Assembly: GCF_047948215.1 (NCBI RefSeq)
Contig: NC_134456.1
Span: 61,953,029-62,017,028 of the forward strand
Length of the DNA stretch: 64,000 nucleotides
Source of the DNA: Lycorma delicatula
Lineage: Eukaryota > Arthropoda > Insecta > Hemiptera > Fulgoridae
Reading direction: 5' to 3'
The number at the start of each line of letters is the position of its first letter. Within the stretch, counting starts at the first letter, position 1. Below are positions 21,603-33,350 of the stretch, one piece after another. Under the pieces are notes generated by a model. That model was not told the DNA's origin, ran no database searches, and saw nothing but the letters and a program-made list of their open reading frames with translations. The position numbers and the translations under genes are program-made.

Positions 21603-24600
21603 TATGTTATCTTCTCTCTCTTTTTTATTCCCTTAACTATCCTTTTGAAAGGTTGATGCCTTCCATTTTTAACAATGCGTGCCCTGGTAATCCAATAATA
21701 ATTTTGCGGTATTCGGATTTCAAGATCGTGAGCGTGCAAAATAGAATTCTAAATTTAATCAGTTTTACTTTATATATTTTTCGAATCGGTAGGAACCTAT
21801 TAGACGTACTATAAACACACATACGAGTGAAAATAATTTGATCGTAAAAAAATCTGATTACTATATTTACATGAATCGTAACGTATTAAGGGTACATGAA
21901 TTTAGAAAGTGACTTCTTAAAAAAAAATTGATTTTTATGCCTATGATTACGTCGTTTTGCTGAAGTAATGGATGTACTTTGTTAAAATGTTGTAAATCAC
22001 AAAACTTTTTGGTTCAGGTATAAATGAATACTCGCAAATTTGAAGAAAATGGTTTTCTTGATAAATAATCCTAATCTCGCATGATTTAACTTTACCAATG
22101 TAATTTTTTTTATGCTTTGTAGCGAAAAGCTCCTTTAACGTAATTGTATATCTTTGAATCTTTTTTTATAAGGAGTAAAACGAAATAACAAGAAATAATT
22201 GAAAACTGCCGGTATCTAAGTTCTCCGTGAAAATGCCTATCTCAATAGCTTTTTATATGTAACTTTTTTTAGATAATTTTGGTTACATAGGCTTTTAAAT
22301 TGTGAATGTAAAATTGAATTTAAGTTTTGTTTACTTCTGTTCAAAGATTTTTCAAACGCGTATGAATTTTTTACGTTCTAAAGTAATGCTAATAAATTTC
22401 AGATACGGCTTTACTTTCGTCGTTCCTTCTTTTTCATGACAAATTTAATTTCCTTTAGGATAAATACTTATACTTTATCTTTCAGTTTATATCCAATTTT
22501 TATTTATTTGGCAAAGTAACATAACACACAAAAATGTAACATATAATGAATGATAAATTTCATTTATCTCAATATGAATTGCTACATTTCTTACATTATC
22601 TTCTAAAATTTATCCGTTACTCTCTCTCTAATTACTTCAAAGGCCTCTCTAATGTATACTTTTCTCTTCTATTTTTCTGCTCGTAAAGCAAGATGTTCTA
22701 AATGTACATCGCAAATGGTCTAAATGACTTTTGTGAAATTTTAGGAGTTCCGTATTACACAAAATATTAGTTTCATATAAATAAACAAAAATGTATGAAA
22801 AATGAATACATTTTATTTAATATCAGTTAGATATATTTAAAACTAATCAGTTAACGTTTAAGATTTAACGTAAATGTAATTAAAATTAGTTTTTGCAATG
22901 TTTATTGAAGTTACACTTTATAAATGTTTAAATAATAATCGGCGATCACGACAAATGAGTTATGTAAGGATTTAAGAATCGTTAGGAGGGTTTCAGCATA
23001 TAATCCAAAATCTTGTATTCCATCCGGATAGTAATAACTGATGTATCTTGATAGCCTGATTAGTAAATTTCCTAACCGTAGGCTAATTTTAAGTTTTCCA
23101 AAAAGTGTTTATCTTTGGATTTCTTCAATTTAAGTTCAACATAAATACGATCTTTTTTTTATTGGTTTGTTCAGTTTTTAATCCACCCGTGGTATTATAT
23201 AAAATAATTAGTTTAATTTTATTGCAAACGTTGTAAGAGTGAAGAATGTAGAAATTTCAGAAGATTTTTGATGATGAATATTAACGTAAACATTTGTTCA
23301 ATTTGTCATTCCAAACAATATGAAATAACGGATCATTTATAAAAACTTTTTGAACTCAACCTAATCAGGTTTTAATCCACTAGCATAGGTTACAACATTT
23401 ATTGCAATGATTATGATTCTACAGACACATTATATTTTCTTTTTCCTTTTCAGTTCATCCCTTGTATTTTGACTGCCTAGAGGCTGAACTCACTAAACGA
23501 ATGAAGTACTGATAATGTGAATGAATGCTTATTTATATATTGGTGGATGTTACATTACGAATGAAAGTCAAGGTGTCTTTTTCAAAATCGTTCATTTAAT
23601 AAAAATTGGCTTTTAAATTCCTATGAAATATTCCCCATTCCATTCTTTTCTGTCCTGTTGTGTAGATTAAGTTCTTTAACTTTGTTTACATTTTTATATT
23701 TATTTTTAGATTCCATCGTGTTGTTCTCTCTGGATCTCCTTGGAGATGTTTACTAGTAAATATAGAAAATAAATTATTACATTAAAATTAATATTTAAAT
23801 AATATTTACAATTTAAATAAAAATAAAATATTAATATTTTATTTACTATTTAATTTGCAGTATATTCAAAAGTTCAAAAATTTGTGATTATTTATTAATA
23901 TTTTTGTTTGATGAAATTACTAATATTTTTATTTAAGTCTCAATTTTAATAATTCATTACAGTTAAAATATAAATATAGGTACATTGCAAAGAAATCAGA
24001 AACCTTATTAATTTGTCAATTAAGAATTTGAAAATATAAACACGTTATTATAGAGTATCTAAGGTTAGTTCTTTTTAGTCTCATTAGTTCTTTTAATTTG
24101 TCAGTCCTTGACAATAAAATTTTATTTCTGGTAAAAAACTATTTCAGTAGGCCAAATTAAGCTACATTACACGAATTATAAATTTAATACGCGTAAACAG
24201 GAAGAGATAAGTTCAGTATACAAAGCTACCTTTTTTCATTCATTTGATAAAGTAACATTATTACTACTATTATTACTTAATTTTGTCTCATTAAACATCA
24301 AATATTTTCTATTTTTTATTATCATAATACAAATAAACTAAAGCAATCATGTAATTATATTCATAGTTGTAATGATACATTGCATACCTTTACTTAGGTT
24401 ATACAAAAATAAAACCTTTAATAATTACGTTTTATTCAAAAGCTATAATATATTTCCAGTTAATACATATGTAATATACATAAATACTTAAGTTGTAATA
24501 AAACGTTAACTAAATCTATTTTTTGATGTTGAGAGAGCCATCGTAGTAACTCTGTTTTTTTTTATTAAAATTTATTTAAGAATAAATTTATTAAAAATGC

Positions 24601-27069
24601 TATTTTGAATGCTTTCTTCTGGATTTATTTACACGAAGGATTTCTTCGTCGAAATCAGAAATATCTTGATAGTCAGAAAGTATAAATACTAATAACAGAG
24701 TAAAAATAAATTGTAATAGGTAAGACTTTAAAAACTCCTTCATATCTGACCATCCAAAATATTTGTCGATTTTATTTGATTATTAAGATGTATTAATTAA
24801 AAATGTAATGTCGAAGAATACTTAGTTACTTCAAATATTTTGACACTTACGGCCATTTGAGCTTTATTTTTTAGTGTTTATTCGGCTGGTACTACTTTTT
24901 CATTGTTACCAACTGACTTCCAATAAAGTTTTATTTGTCTTCACTAATCTTTGGTCTCTAGCTCTTATTCTTTTTAATCTACTGTCAGTAGAGATTTTTT
25001 TTTTAGAAATAAAAATAGCAAGTCTACCTTCTTTGCATTTCTCTAAATTGAAGTATATGAAAAAAATCATAACAATACACTAATTTTAGGTTTATATAAC
25101 AACCAGGTTCTGAACGACAATAAACTTTAAATTTTTCTTTAATCCTGAAATATTACCATTTCGTGTTAAAATTTTATCTTTTTACTTCTTCAACTTAATT
25201 TCTGCAACTAAATGTATTAAATTTTACTTAATTATATCCTTTAAATTTATTAAAAGTTTAATTTATAGTTATGTTTTTTTATAATAAAAGTAAATGAAAT
25301 TTATTATTTTGATTTGTCCATTTCGTAACAGTAAGATAACCGGTATAATGAGTAATCATGCCAAATAAGAAATATTTTCAAATTTTTTCTGTTACCATCT
25401 AAGTTTTAAATTAAAGAATCAACTTAAATTACCTTAACAAACCTATTACATAATCATCATCAGAACGTCTTCTCCAGATAATCAATAATCAAGTATCTGC
25501 CAATTTGGTTTGCGGTAAGGTTTAATATACGTAAAAAAATTATTAAACGTAGGTCACAATGAGAACCTCATTTTTTTTAAGTCGGTTAAAAAAATCAACT
25601 CTGGTAAGAGATGAAGAACCGTGAAATTTTGAGGTAGTCGGGAATTCAATATAACACAAATATTATATACATTTGAAACCTTTCAATTATTAAATTCACT
25701 TTATTTCAATGTTCACTCATAGTACTTAAACATATTTATTACTGAGAACAGTAAAACATTATAATATATTAAACGATTTACATTTATATTTATTAATATT
25801 TAAATTATATATTTTTGAGTATTTGTTGGTTCTAAGACTTACTGTAAAACACTTCCACTTCCTAAACTTGAACAGTGAAATAACAATTTTTATTTATAAT
25901 AAATAACTTAATTTTTTTTTGAAAAGGTAATTATTAGAAGTAATTTATGTTCCCTGTATCACACAAAATTTTACTTGTCATTCTAAAGCAATGAAATAAA
26001 ATCAGCTATTTATTTCTCATGCTGCTTATTTAAGTTAAATAAAACGGGTGAATTTAAACTTTAATCGGATTATGGTTAAGCAATATTTTATTCTAAAACT
26101 CTTGACCTGCATCTTGTGGGATAATCTTTCCTTATCTTTTCTTGGCATTTATCCAGTGTTTCATCATAACATAAAAAATTAAACTTTTTATTCTTTGCTT
26201 CTGTTGTCTACTTGTATTTAAGGAAATCTTTAATTTTAAATATTAAATCTACCAGTATTTATTCTTTATTAAATATGATATAAAAGAATAATCTTTTTAA
26301 TTGTTTTTCTTTTTTTTTATGGACATATATTTGCTCTTCCACATAGTTTTATTTATTTATTTTCCTACAGTTTTATAAATATATTTTATTAATTTTATTT
26401 TGTCATAAATGAAAACATTATTTTAATTTTGAACCAGGCCTTAAATTTATTAGTTTTATTTCATTGCGTTGATGACATTAATGTCAGATTGCTGCTTGAA
26501 TTATTGAGATTAATTTCTATGAAATATATTTAATTAATTTAATCATTACGCAAATGATTAAATTAGATTCTTAGATTCTTTTATTTTTAATTAAAAATAA
26601 AAAACATTTAACTTTAACTTAATAAATTGTTTAAGGAAGTAATTTTTTTTAACCAATCAAGTTTCATAACTGAAGTCGAAAAGTTTTTTACTATTTGACT
26701 ACTGTCTCTACAATTTACATCGGTGATGACTTACTTTATTATCGATGTATGTAACATTTCTCTTTTAATTATTCATATATATATATTTTTTCATTTTGAG
26801 CCATACGTACTTTAAGTCCTATTAAGACTATTCCCGGCTAATTATTCCTTACGGTCGCTAAAATAACAGGTGACAACAGTATAAGGAAAATTGTAACACT
26901 TTAAAGCAGCAGCATCCAGTTTTTACATTTCATTCTAAATACGCGTGCTTCGGTAAATTTGGGTCGGTTAAATGTAGTATAGATCAAGGAAATAGGTCTA
27001 TTTTGCATTATACATACGGATGCGATGCATATGTTTTCAATAACTTGTACCCTATTATAACGAAAAATA

Positions 27070-27096
27070 TTTTTTTTTTTTTTTTTTTTTTTTTTT
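27070..27096. repeat. T homopolymer
   Basis: About 27 T residues. It could be the copied A-tail of a minus-strand retroelement ending here, but no element body is recognisable next to it. Confidence 0.8.
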
Positions 27097-27369
27097 ATTA
27101 TGATAGGTGTCATTTAAATCCTTTTTTATGTAAACAATATTTTTTTCACTTTATTTGGATATTCAATAATTTAAACAACAAAACAAATTAATTCAACAAA
27201 TCTAATTGTTTTGTTTAAATTATACATAGAATGTGTTTTCACTTATAGAAAACAAAATGTAATTCCGAAAAATAAAATTAAAAAGAACATAAATATTACA
27301 GTTACGTATACTGATCTAACCGGAAACGAAAAAGTGTTAAATCATAAAATTTATTTTGGATTACTTCTA

Positions 27370-27700
27370 AAATTTATTATTACATAAAAAATTACTAATA
27401 TTTAAACTATTAGTACTTGAGATATACTTGCATACTTGAGTCCAAATCACATTTTTGTTATCCAATATTTGGCACGTTGTCGCTAGGTTATGTGCCATAA
27501 CTTGACAGATTTGTGGGAGATTAGGACAGTTTAGCAGGTGTTCATCGTTATAGATCGTGCACACGATCATAACATTAGTCTCTTAAGAAACCGATTTCCG
27601 CAGTCTCTGTTTAGACCTGGTGTCTGTCACCAGTCTATTGAGTGAGCGCCACACCATGTAAGGTCGGTCTTCATCAACAGCCAATCTTTCTTTAATTTTA
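27370..27700 (-). pseudogene. Remnant of a LINE ORF2 C-terminus
   Basis: The minus strand reads WRSLNRLVTDTRSK, then after a stop a region ending DEHLLNCPNLPQIC. This matches the zinc-finger-like end of many insect LINE ORF2 proteins (a SLNRLRT block followed by an EHLLNCP block). The first Cys pair of the finger is not intact. No RT lies upstream, so this is an isolated, 5'-truncated and decayed tail. Confidence 0.55.
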
Positions 27701-30067
27701 AGTTTTGGAAATTTTGATCTTTATATAACATCATTCTACAATTATCAGAGAGCATATACAATACATCAGCTCTATGAAGAAACTTTATAATTCAGGCTGT
27801 GCTCCATACATCAGGATCTACTTGCAGTCATTGTCTAAAATACATTAAATTATTAACGAAAAGATGTAAATGCTTTGCAATCTAGTCTACATTGTGTTTA
27901 TTTAAATCATATGTAGAGGTAAATTTTCGAACGATTATTTTTATATTTTTTATTAGTGTAGAAAAATAGCAAAACTGATAATAAAGCTATCAAATTAGTA
28001 CAACTATTAGCGTATAACAGTAAAAACAAAGAAGTTTAAAAGTTGTCAGAACGTGGTTAAGACAGTATTCATATCTTACAATCTGATGGTCATACAACAC
28101 CTGGAACGTCTCGGTGAGTAAATTCCAGAAAATTAAAGGATGTGAAATAAGGTAAAAAAGCTGGTTAACTGAAAATTGTTAACTGAATCCTAATTCCCGT
28201 GTTATCGGTGAACGCTTGTCGTTGGAATTTAGTCAATAATAAATAAAATACTTTAAATAAATATAGTTCAGTGTAGCAATACACAAAGATAGAATATGTC
28301 AAACTGCAACTTTACTATCCAACTGGAATTTTTATTTCTTGTTTTTATGCAGCATATACGTATATAGCCTTGCATAAATTTGCATCTATACTTTACTTAT
28401 CGTACTATTTCTTAAAGCTGTAATATATCAGAAGGACCTGAATGTGAAGAACAAAAATCGGCTGCTTTCTCTGAAAGTTGCAATTTTTACAACTTAGCAA
28501 CTCCCTATTGCTGGACCAAGGGAAAGGGTCATATGGAATGCTAAAATTCATTTTTTTTTTTTTCATTTATTTACCTGTAGGGGTTTCACATTATAGAGGT
28601 TGTTTAACTTGAGAGGTTTTATTTAATGTAAGCATGTTTGCGATACACGTTATTTCGTCACTATATATCGACACTTTATTTCGTTATTATTTATTTTCTT
28701 ATGTTAAATGCACTTTTAGATTTTCAAGCAAAACTATTTATTTATTTTTTAAATAAATCAAGGAGGATCATTTATTAAAAATATGGTGTCTTATAAAATA
28801 CCATGAAATTTTTATTACAAATGTACATTGTAGATATATATAACAATGCGATAAAAGTGTTACGCTTCAATTTATTAAGAAGATGATTATTACTAGTTGT
28901 TAATAACGGTTGAAATAATAAAACCACGCGCTGTTTAAATTATGCAGTATTATAAATAAAATTACTGGCTTCCCCACTGTATGACTCGCGGTTAAGATTA
29001 GTCACTAATCTTTAACAGTAAACAAAAACAAATTCTCGTTAAAATCAGTTTGATACTAAAAATTTCGATATTAATAACATTTTATTTTCTACAGATGTCA
29101 TTTTATAAATTTTGCATTATTAATTAAAAAAAGAGCTTTAAATGTAACAATAGTTATTTTTAAAAAAATATCTTCATCATTTTCATACTTAGTATAAAAT
29201 GTTTTTGCCAGTCAAACACCCCTTTTAATTTAAATGTTGACTCTTCCGCTATGTAGCAACATAACAACTGTTGTATCTGCTGTAATATTAGGATCGTCCA
29301 TTTACTCCTTTGTTAGACATTTGACTGAGATTAAGCAAACCGTTAATTTATTTTTCTCAACTTATGAAGTTAGTCACGGCCGTTTAATTTACAAATTTAG
29401 CTGAAAAAAATGTTATTTTCTAAAAATTTTCTTCAAATACATTACATATGGTGGAAACAATTATGACCAAATTTTCTATTTTTTTTCGATGTGAAACTTC
29501 AGTTAATAAACAATAAAGTAGACGTCAGATCATTTTTTTTTTTTAATAAATCGGTTGTTTTTTCTTGAAGTTTTCATCATTAATAAAAGGTTATTTTTAT
29601 TAGTCAGTCAATATTTAATGTAGAACTGCTTAACTTTTTTGAAGTAGATCATGCTGTTACTAAAGGTTAGCTTAGAAATTTTTGCCCTTTCCAATTTTGA
29701 ATTTTTTATAGTATTTATAGGTACTTTTTTTATCATCAGGATCAAAAAAATAAACCATTAAAGTTGATCGTTTATTTATTACTGTTTCTTAGAATTCGTG
29801 GGAAAACATCTATAACCTTGGTATAACCCCTCCTATTTTTATATCAAAAAAAAGATTAGACAATCCGATTATGTTGTTGGTCCCTTGACTATGTTTCTAA
29901 ACGTACACGATGTTGTGTTAACTTTTTAAAACACATTCATATGTAGCCCTCCCTGAAAAAGGTTCTTTGATTTTTTGCTACTACCTTACCTAGGAAAATT
30001 ATTAAGGTGATTATCAGAAGAAATTGTATCTCAAAGCGTACATCTCTGAGCTAACCTTTCCTTGCAG
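27701..30067. other. AT-rich non-coding stretch
   Basis: No gene or element recognised. A T-run sits at 28551-28562. The end of the stretch carries a good splice-acceptor look (CTAAC followed by CTTTCCTTGCAG) at 30050-30067. Confidence 0.6.
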
Positions 30068-30190
30068 GAGATAACGTACTCGATGCCCAGCCGGATTAGT
30101 TATATTTTGACCATAACAGCTCATCGTTCCTATCCACCTACAGGCGCTGTTATTAATGTACGCATCCAAGGGAAGCAGCTGCCCATTTAA
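30068..30190 (+). CDS. Candidate terminal exon, unknown product
   Basis: A branch-point-like CTAAC and a pyrimidine run with CAG lead into a GC-richer open segment of 40 codons ending in TAA at 30188-30190. The peptide begins EITYSMPSRISYILTIT and ends VINVRIQGKQLPI. I recognise no family. It may be a terminal coding exon, a decayed repeat, or chance. There is no polyadenylation signal close behind that I would trust. Confidence 0.2.
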   Translation, partial: EITYSMPSRISYILTITAHRSYPPTGAVINVRIQGKQLPI

Positions 30191-31489
30191 CCCATATTAA
30201 GAAAGCTGTGCAAGACATCTGGAGAATTTCGGAATGTAATTCGGATCAATCAGTTACAAGAAGAAAAAAAAAATTCAAGTGAAATAAAAATTATAACATT
30301 TTTGTTTAAACGACTTTTAAAAAGTCATAATATGTTATGAAAACATACAGTTATGTTTAGAACATGTTCTGATTACTTTCAGTAAAACTTGACACTGAAG
30401 TCTGATAATACATCATTTCCTTTCTTTGCTTATCTTTGTTAAATACCATTATTTTCAAGAATTTGGTTCTTTCTTCAGTTAGCAGTTAAGACTGAACGAA
30501 GATAAAGATTGAATGAAGATAAAGCCTGACTATTTAAAAAAAAAAAAAAACGCCAGTTTTAGCAACAAGCAGAAACTTAAACGTAAGGCCGAGTGTACCA
30601 GTTGTTTTCTCTAAAAAATCAGCTAAGGTGAACGAAAATTACTTGTTTATTTTTTCAGTTCTAGCCTGAAATTTCAAGCCAGAACCTTCTAGATGATAGA
30701 TAAATTACTACTCTATTACAGATCGGCAACACCAGTACTATCTGTTTAATGTTACTCAAAGAATGACCCGTGTCACCGTGACAGGTATCATATTTAAATT
30801 AATTGTAATCTACAAATATTTTTTATTTTGTACATAATTTATTCACCGCGATTTATTAAAATTCATAGAAATGAATTTTAATCCAAAATGAAATGAAATG
30901 AATTTTAATATCCTGCATGAAAAATAGCAAAACAGACCAGGATAGGTATAAAGGACTTTCCATATGAAAAGATGACACTTTACTACTATGAGTTTGTGAT
31001 AAACGATGAATTTCTTAACCACTTTATGCATATAGTGTATTATTACATGAGTATATAACAAATTAAATTTTCAATTTGTTATACTGTTCTATCCTAAAGC
31101 CGTTAATAGAGCCTGTAATTAACAAATAAGGAAGTAGTAACAAAATCTCATTTTCTCATTCAACTGGTCATCTATTGGTATCGTCCCATTGGTATGAATG
31201 TAATTCGATAAAATGTTTGTAGTAATGTTTGACGATGTTAGCTGTAAATCTTGTTGTTTTAATGTAATCCTGTTGAATTTTTTACTTGTTCGAGCTATAT
31301 CATTTATGTGTATATTGTTAATTTTGTTCTTTGTACTATGTTTCTTTTTTATCACTAATGTTGACAATGTGTAGGCGACACGGGTTTCAAAGACTGGGTG
31401 TCGGAACGGGGAGCAGAGTTTCGAGGGAATGCTACTGTGCAATATATGTAATAAAGGGATATATGATGTAACGTAAAACAAAAAAAATA
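30191..31489. other. AT-rich non-coding stretch
   Basis: No gene recognised. It includes an A-run at 30536-30550 and a small palindrome TGTCAC-C-GTGACA near 30770-30782. Confidence 0.6.
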
Positions 31490-31905
31490 CGAAACGTGAC
31501 GATGTGTTGGAACAGGAAAGAAGCCCTCTTTCTTAGGACACCTTGGCTCGCCCGCATGCAAGAGCGGGAGAGTTAGGGTGCTTCTGATAATGGCATGTGG
31601 GACCCTCAAGGTGTCCGATGGTGCGGGGAAGGTGATAGATGGACGTACGAAATGCATGTCCGGATCCTGTTAGGTTAGGGCCGGAAAGGCCAAGCCCCTG
31701 AGAAGGGGCATTTTGACTGTCCAGAAGAGGAAGTCAGAATGTCTCAATGATGTAGGGGGGACCACAATGGGCGCCCTCCATGACGAGCTAAGTCAGGGTG
31801 TGGCAGTCTGCTGCCAAGACTCTCGGGAGCGACTGAGGTAATGCCTAATGCCGGATGCCGGTTGCTCCTGGGGTGTTTAAGGATAAAAAAAGGAGAAAAA
31901 AGTAA
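31490..31905 (+). mobile_element. GC-rich retroelement 3' UTR-like fragment
   Basis: A sharply GC-richer block of about 400 bp, non-coding on both strands, ends in an A-rich tail (AAAAAAAGGAGAAAAAA, about 31886-31902) before AT-rich DNA. It contains two short hairpins: GGCC-GGAAA-GGCC near 31680 and GCCCCT-GAGA-AGGGGC (a GNRA-type loop) near 31694-31709. The layout suits the 3' UTR of a 5'-truncated LINE or a SINE-like derivative on the plus strand. No family is assigned. Confidence 0.45.
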
Positions 31906-32131
31906 TGTCTGTCGAGTACAATGAATCAAGCTTCATCCAATTAGAAACACATTTTCTGAACTTTATTTTCATATTCAGTTATGAAATAAATTATTATCTT
32001 TCATAGTTTTTCCTCTAAATCAATTTTATTATTTGGAATTATGTTCCCTCGTAATGGGTTGTAATGATAATAATTAGAGTTTAGATTTAATTTTCTAAGA
32101 ATTTGGCACCGGTGGTATTAATACAATTGTA

Positions 32132-32214
32132 TAAATTAAAGTTTCACTTACCAACAATTTTATATTCACAAGAACTTTCGGAGTTGCTACTCCATCATCA
32201 GGGATTTCTTATAA
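32132..32214 (-). ncRNA. Hammerhead-ribozyme-like motif (Penelope-type), minus copy
   Basis: On the minus strand the conserved core CTGATGA (32201-32195) is followed by a 5-bp stem (GGAGT/ACTCC, loop AGCA) and GAAA (32179-32176). This order defines the hammerhead catalytic core. One unpaired base after CTGATGA and a very short stem III (GTTC follows) agree with the minimal hammerheads reported in Penelope-like retroelements. AAGAA (32210-32206) can pair with TTCTT (32174-32170) around the core. Stem I is otherwise weak, so activity is uncertain. No Penelope RT is nearby. Confidence 0.55.
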
Positions 32215-32364
32215 GATACGAGTATTAATTTAAAATTCATATATCATATGTATTATTATATTTAAATTAAAATTGTTACGTCCATAATAATCGGTCGTCA
32301 AGAAATAAAAAATAATGTATAAATTTATTTATTTACTTTATTATTTGAATTTTGAATTAACATG

Positions 32365-32451
32365 TTATAAGAAATCCCTGATGAGGGAGTAGCAACTCCG
32401 AAAGTACTTGGAAATATATACAAAATTGTTGGTAAGAGGAACTTTAATTTA
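32365..32451 (+). ncRNA. Hammerhead-ribozyme-like motif (Penelope-type), plus copy
   Basis: Inverted copy of 32132-32214, clearly similar apart from a 4-base length difference. The core is CTGATGA (32378-32384), stem II GGAGT/ACTCC with loop AGCA, then GAAA (32400-32403). After GAAA it reads GTAC where the other copy has GTTC, which removes the U expected at the cleavage triplet. This copy looks less likely to cut. The two copies face away from each other with about 150 AT-rich bases between them. Confidence 0.5.
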
Positions 32452-32932
32452 TGGAATGGAATGCAAAGTTGGCAGGAGTTTATTACTCCCTACTTTATCG
32501 CAGAACCTGGACAGAGTCCCTTGCTGCTGGATCATTCTAATCGGGCTTGTTTTTTTTTTAAAAGGGTTAATTTTAAATAGCGGGTCTAATTTTTAAAGTT
32601 TTGTTTATTATTATTTAGTATTTTAAGGACGGATTTAATTGCATTCCAATCCGTTGTTAAACCAGCGTTATCGACCCCATTTTATGGGCCGACCGTGGAA
32701 GGCTAGGCTTATGAAACCTGTCCTCCCGACGTAATTCCCCTTCAGACCGTCCACTGAAGTCCTTTCGGTGCTAACGCTTCATAGGCTAGCAGGAATACGC
32801 CACAACGGGGCACTAACTATCAGGAGGGAGCAATGCGACCCCTACTCCGGAGGAGTCGCAATTGCTGGTTTAATTTCATTTACTTGTAAGTGTTAAAGGA
32901 AAGGTTGTGTAGAAGTTCTTCATCCACTTCTG

Positions 32933-33323
32933 TTATGGCTGCCTTTCAGGACGCATCTCTGCTGGGCTCTGTTCCGGACTCCAGTCCGTGATGTTGGGAC
33001 GAGTAGAGGATCTTCCTTCTTCTTCATCTTCTTCTTCTCCCTCTTCTTCTTCCGAAGACCTCTTCGTTCTTCTTTGGCCTGCACTTTCCAAGAATTGGTA
33101 GTAACCGAAGTTACATACCATTAACCTTGGAATTCCCGAAGCCCCGAAGGGCTGAACGGGGGAAAGTGCAGGTTTCTTCGTTCTTCTGTGCTGTCAGTGG
33201 CTGCTGGGCAGGTCGCTGCTGGGCTTGTGACAGCTGGGCTGATGGCTGCTGGGCTCGTTCCCTCTTTCTTCTTTCTTGAAAGGAAAGGAAGGTAATAGGG
33301 AACTTACAGAATGGTGATACCAA
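32933..33323 (-). CDS. Low-complexity open frames, unknown product
   Basis: Two adjacent frames: 33323-33111 is Gln/Ala/Pro-rich (repeats around AQQPSAQLSQAQQRP), and 33121-32933 has an acidic run (EEEEGEEEDEEEG) and ends PERQP. They overlap by about 11 bases in different phases, so a frameshift or a splice would be needed to join them. The compositional bias makes coding status doubtful. I recognise no family. Confidence 0.2.
33078..33172. repeat. Fold-back (inverted repeat) of about 95 bp
   Basis: Outer arms CCTGCACTTTCC (33078-33089) and GGAAAGTGCAGG (33161-33172) are a perfect 12-bp match. Inside them lies a second hairpin, GTAAC-CGAA-GTTAC, flanked by GGTA/TACC (about 33096-33120). Confidence 0.75.
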
Positions 33324-33350
33324 TTCGCGATAGCGGTTTTGGGGCGGCGA

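Larger units (their letters stand above)
20870..27365. other. AT-rich non-coding stretch
   Basis: About 6.5 kb with no convincing gene or transposon. It contains a (TG)n(CG)n tract at 21583-21602 and a T homopolymer at about 27070-27096. Open frames here (for example 24874-25083) have the composition expected by chance in AT-rich DNA. Confidence 0.65.
32540..33350 (-). mobile_element. Unclassified retroelement-like GC-richer block
   Basis: GC-rich compared with its flanks. On the minus strand it would read: low-complexity coding-like sequence (33323-32933), a GC-rich non-coding segment (about 32880-32640), then an AT-rich end with a T-run (plus strand, 32551-32560) that could be a copied A-tail. 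That order resembles the 3' end of a LINE. I recognise no RT or endonuclease, so the class is open. It could also contain a host exon. Confidence 0.35.
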
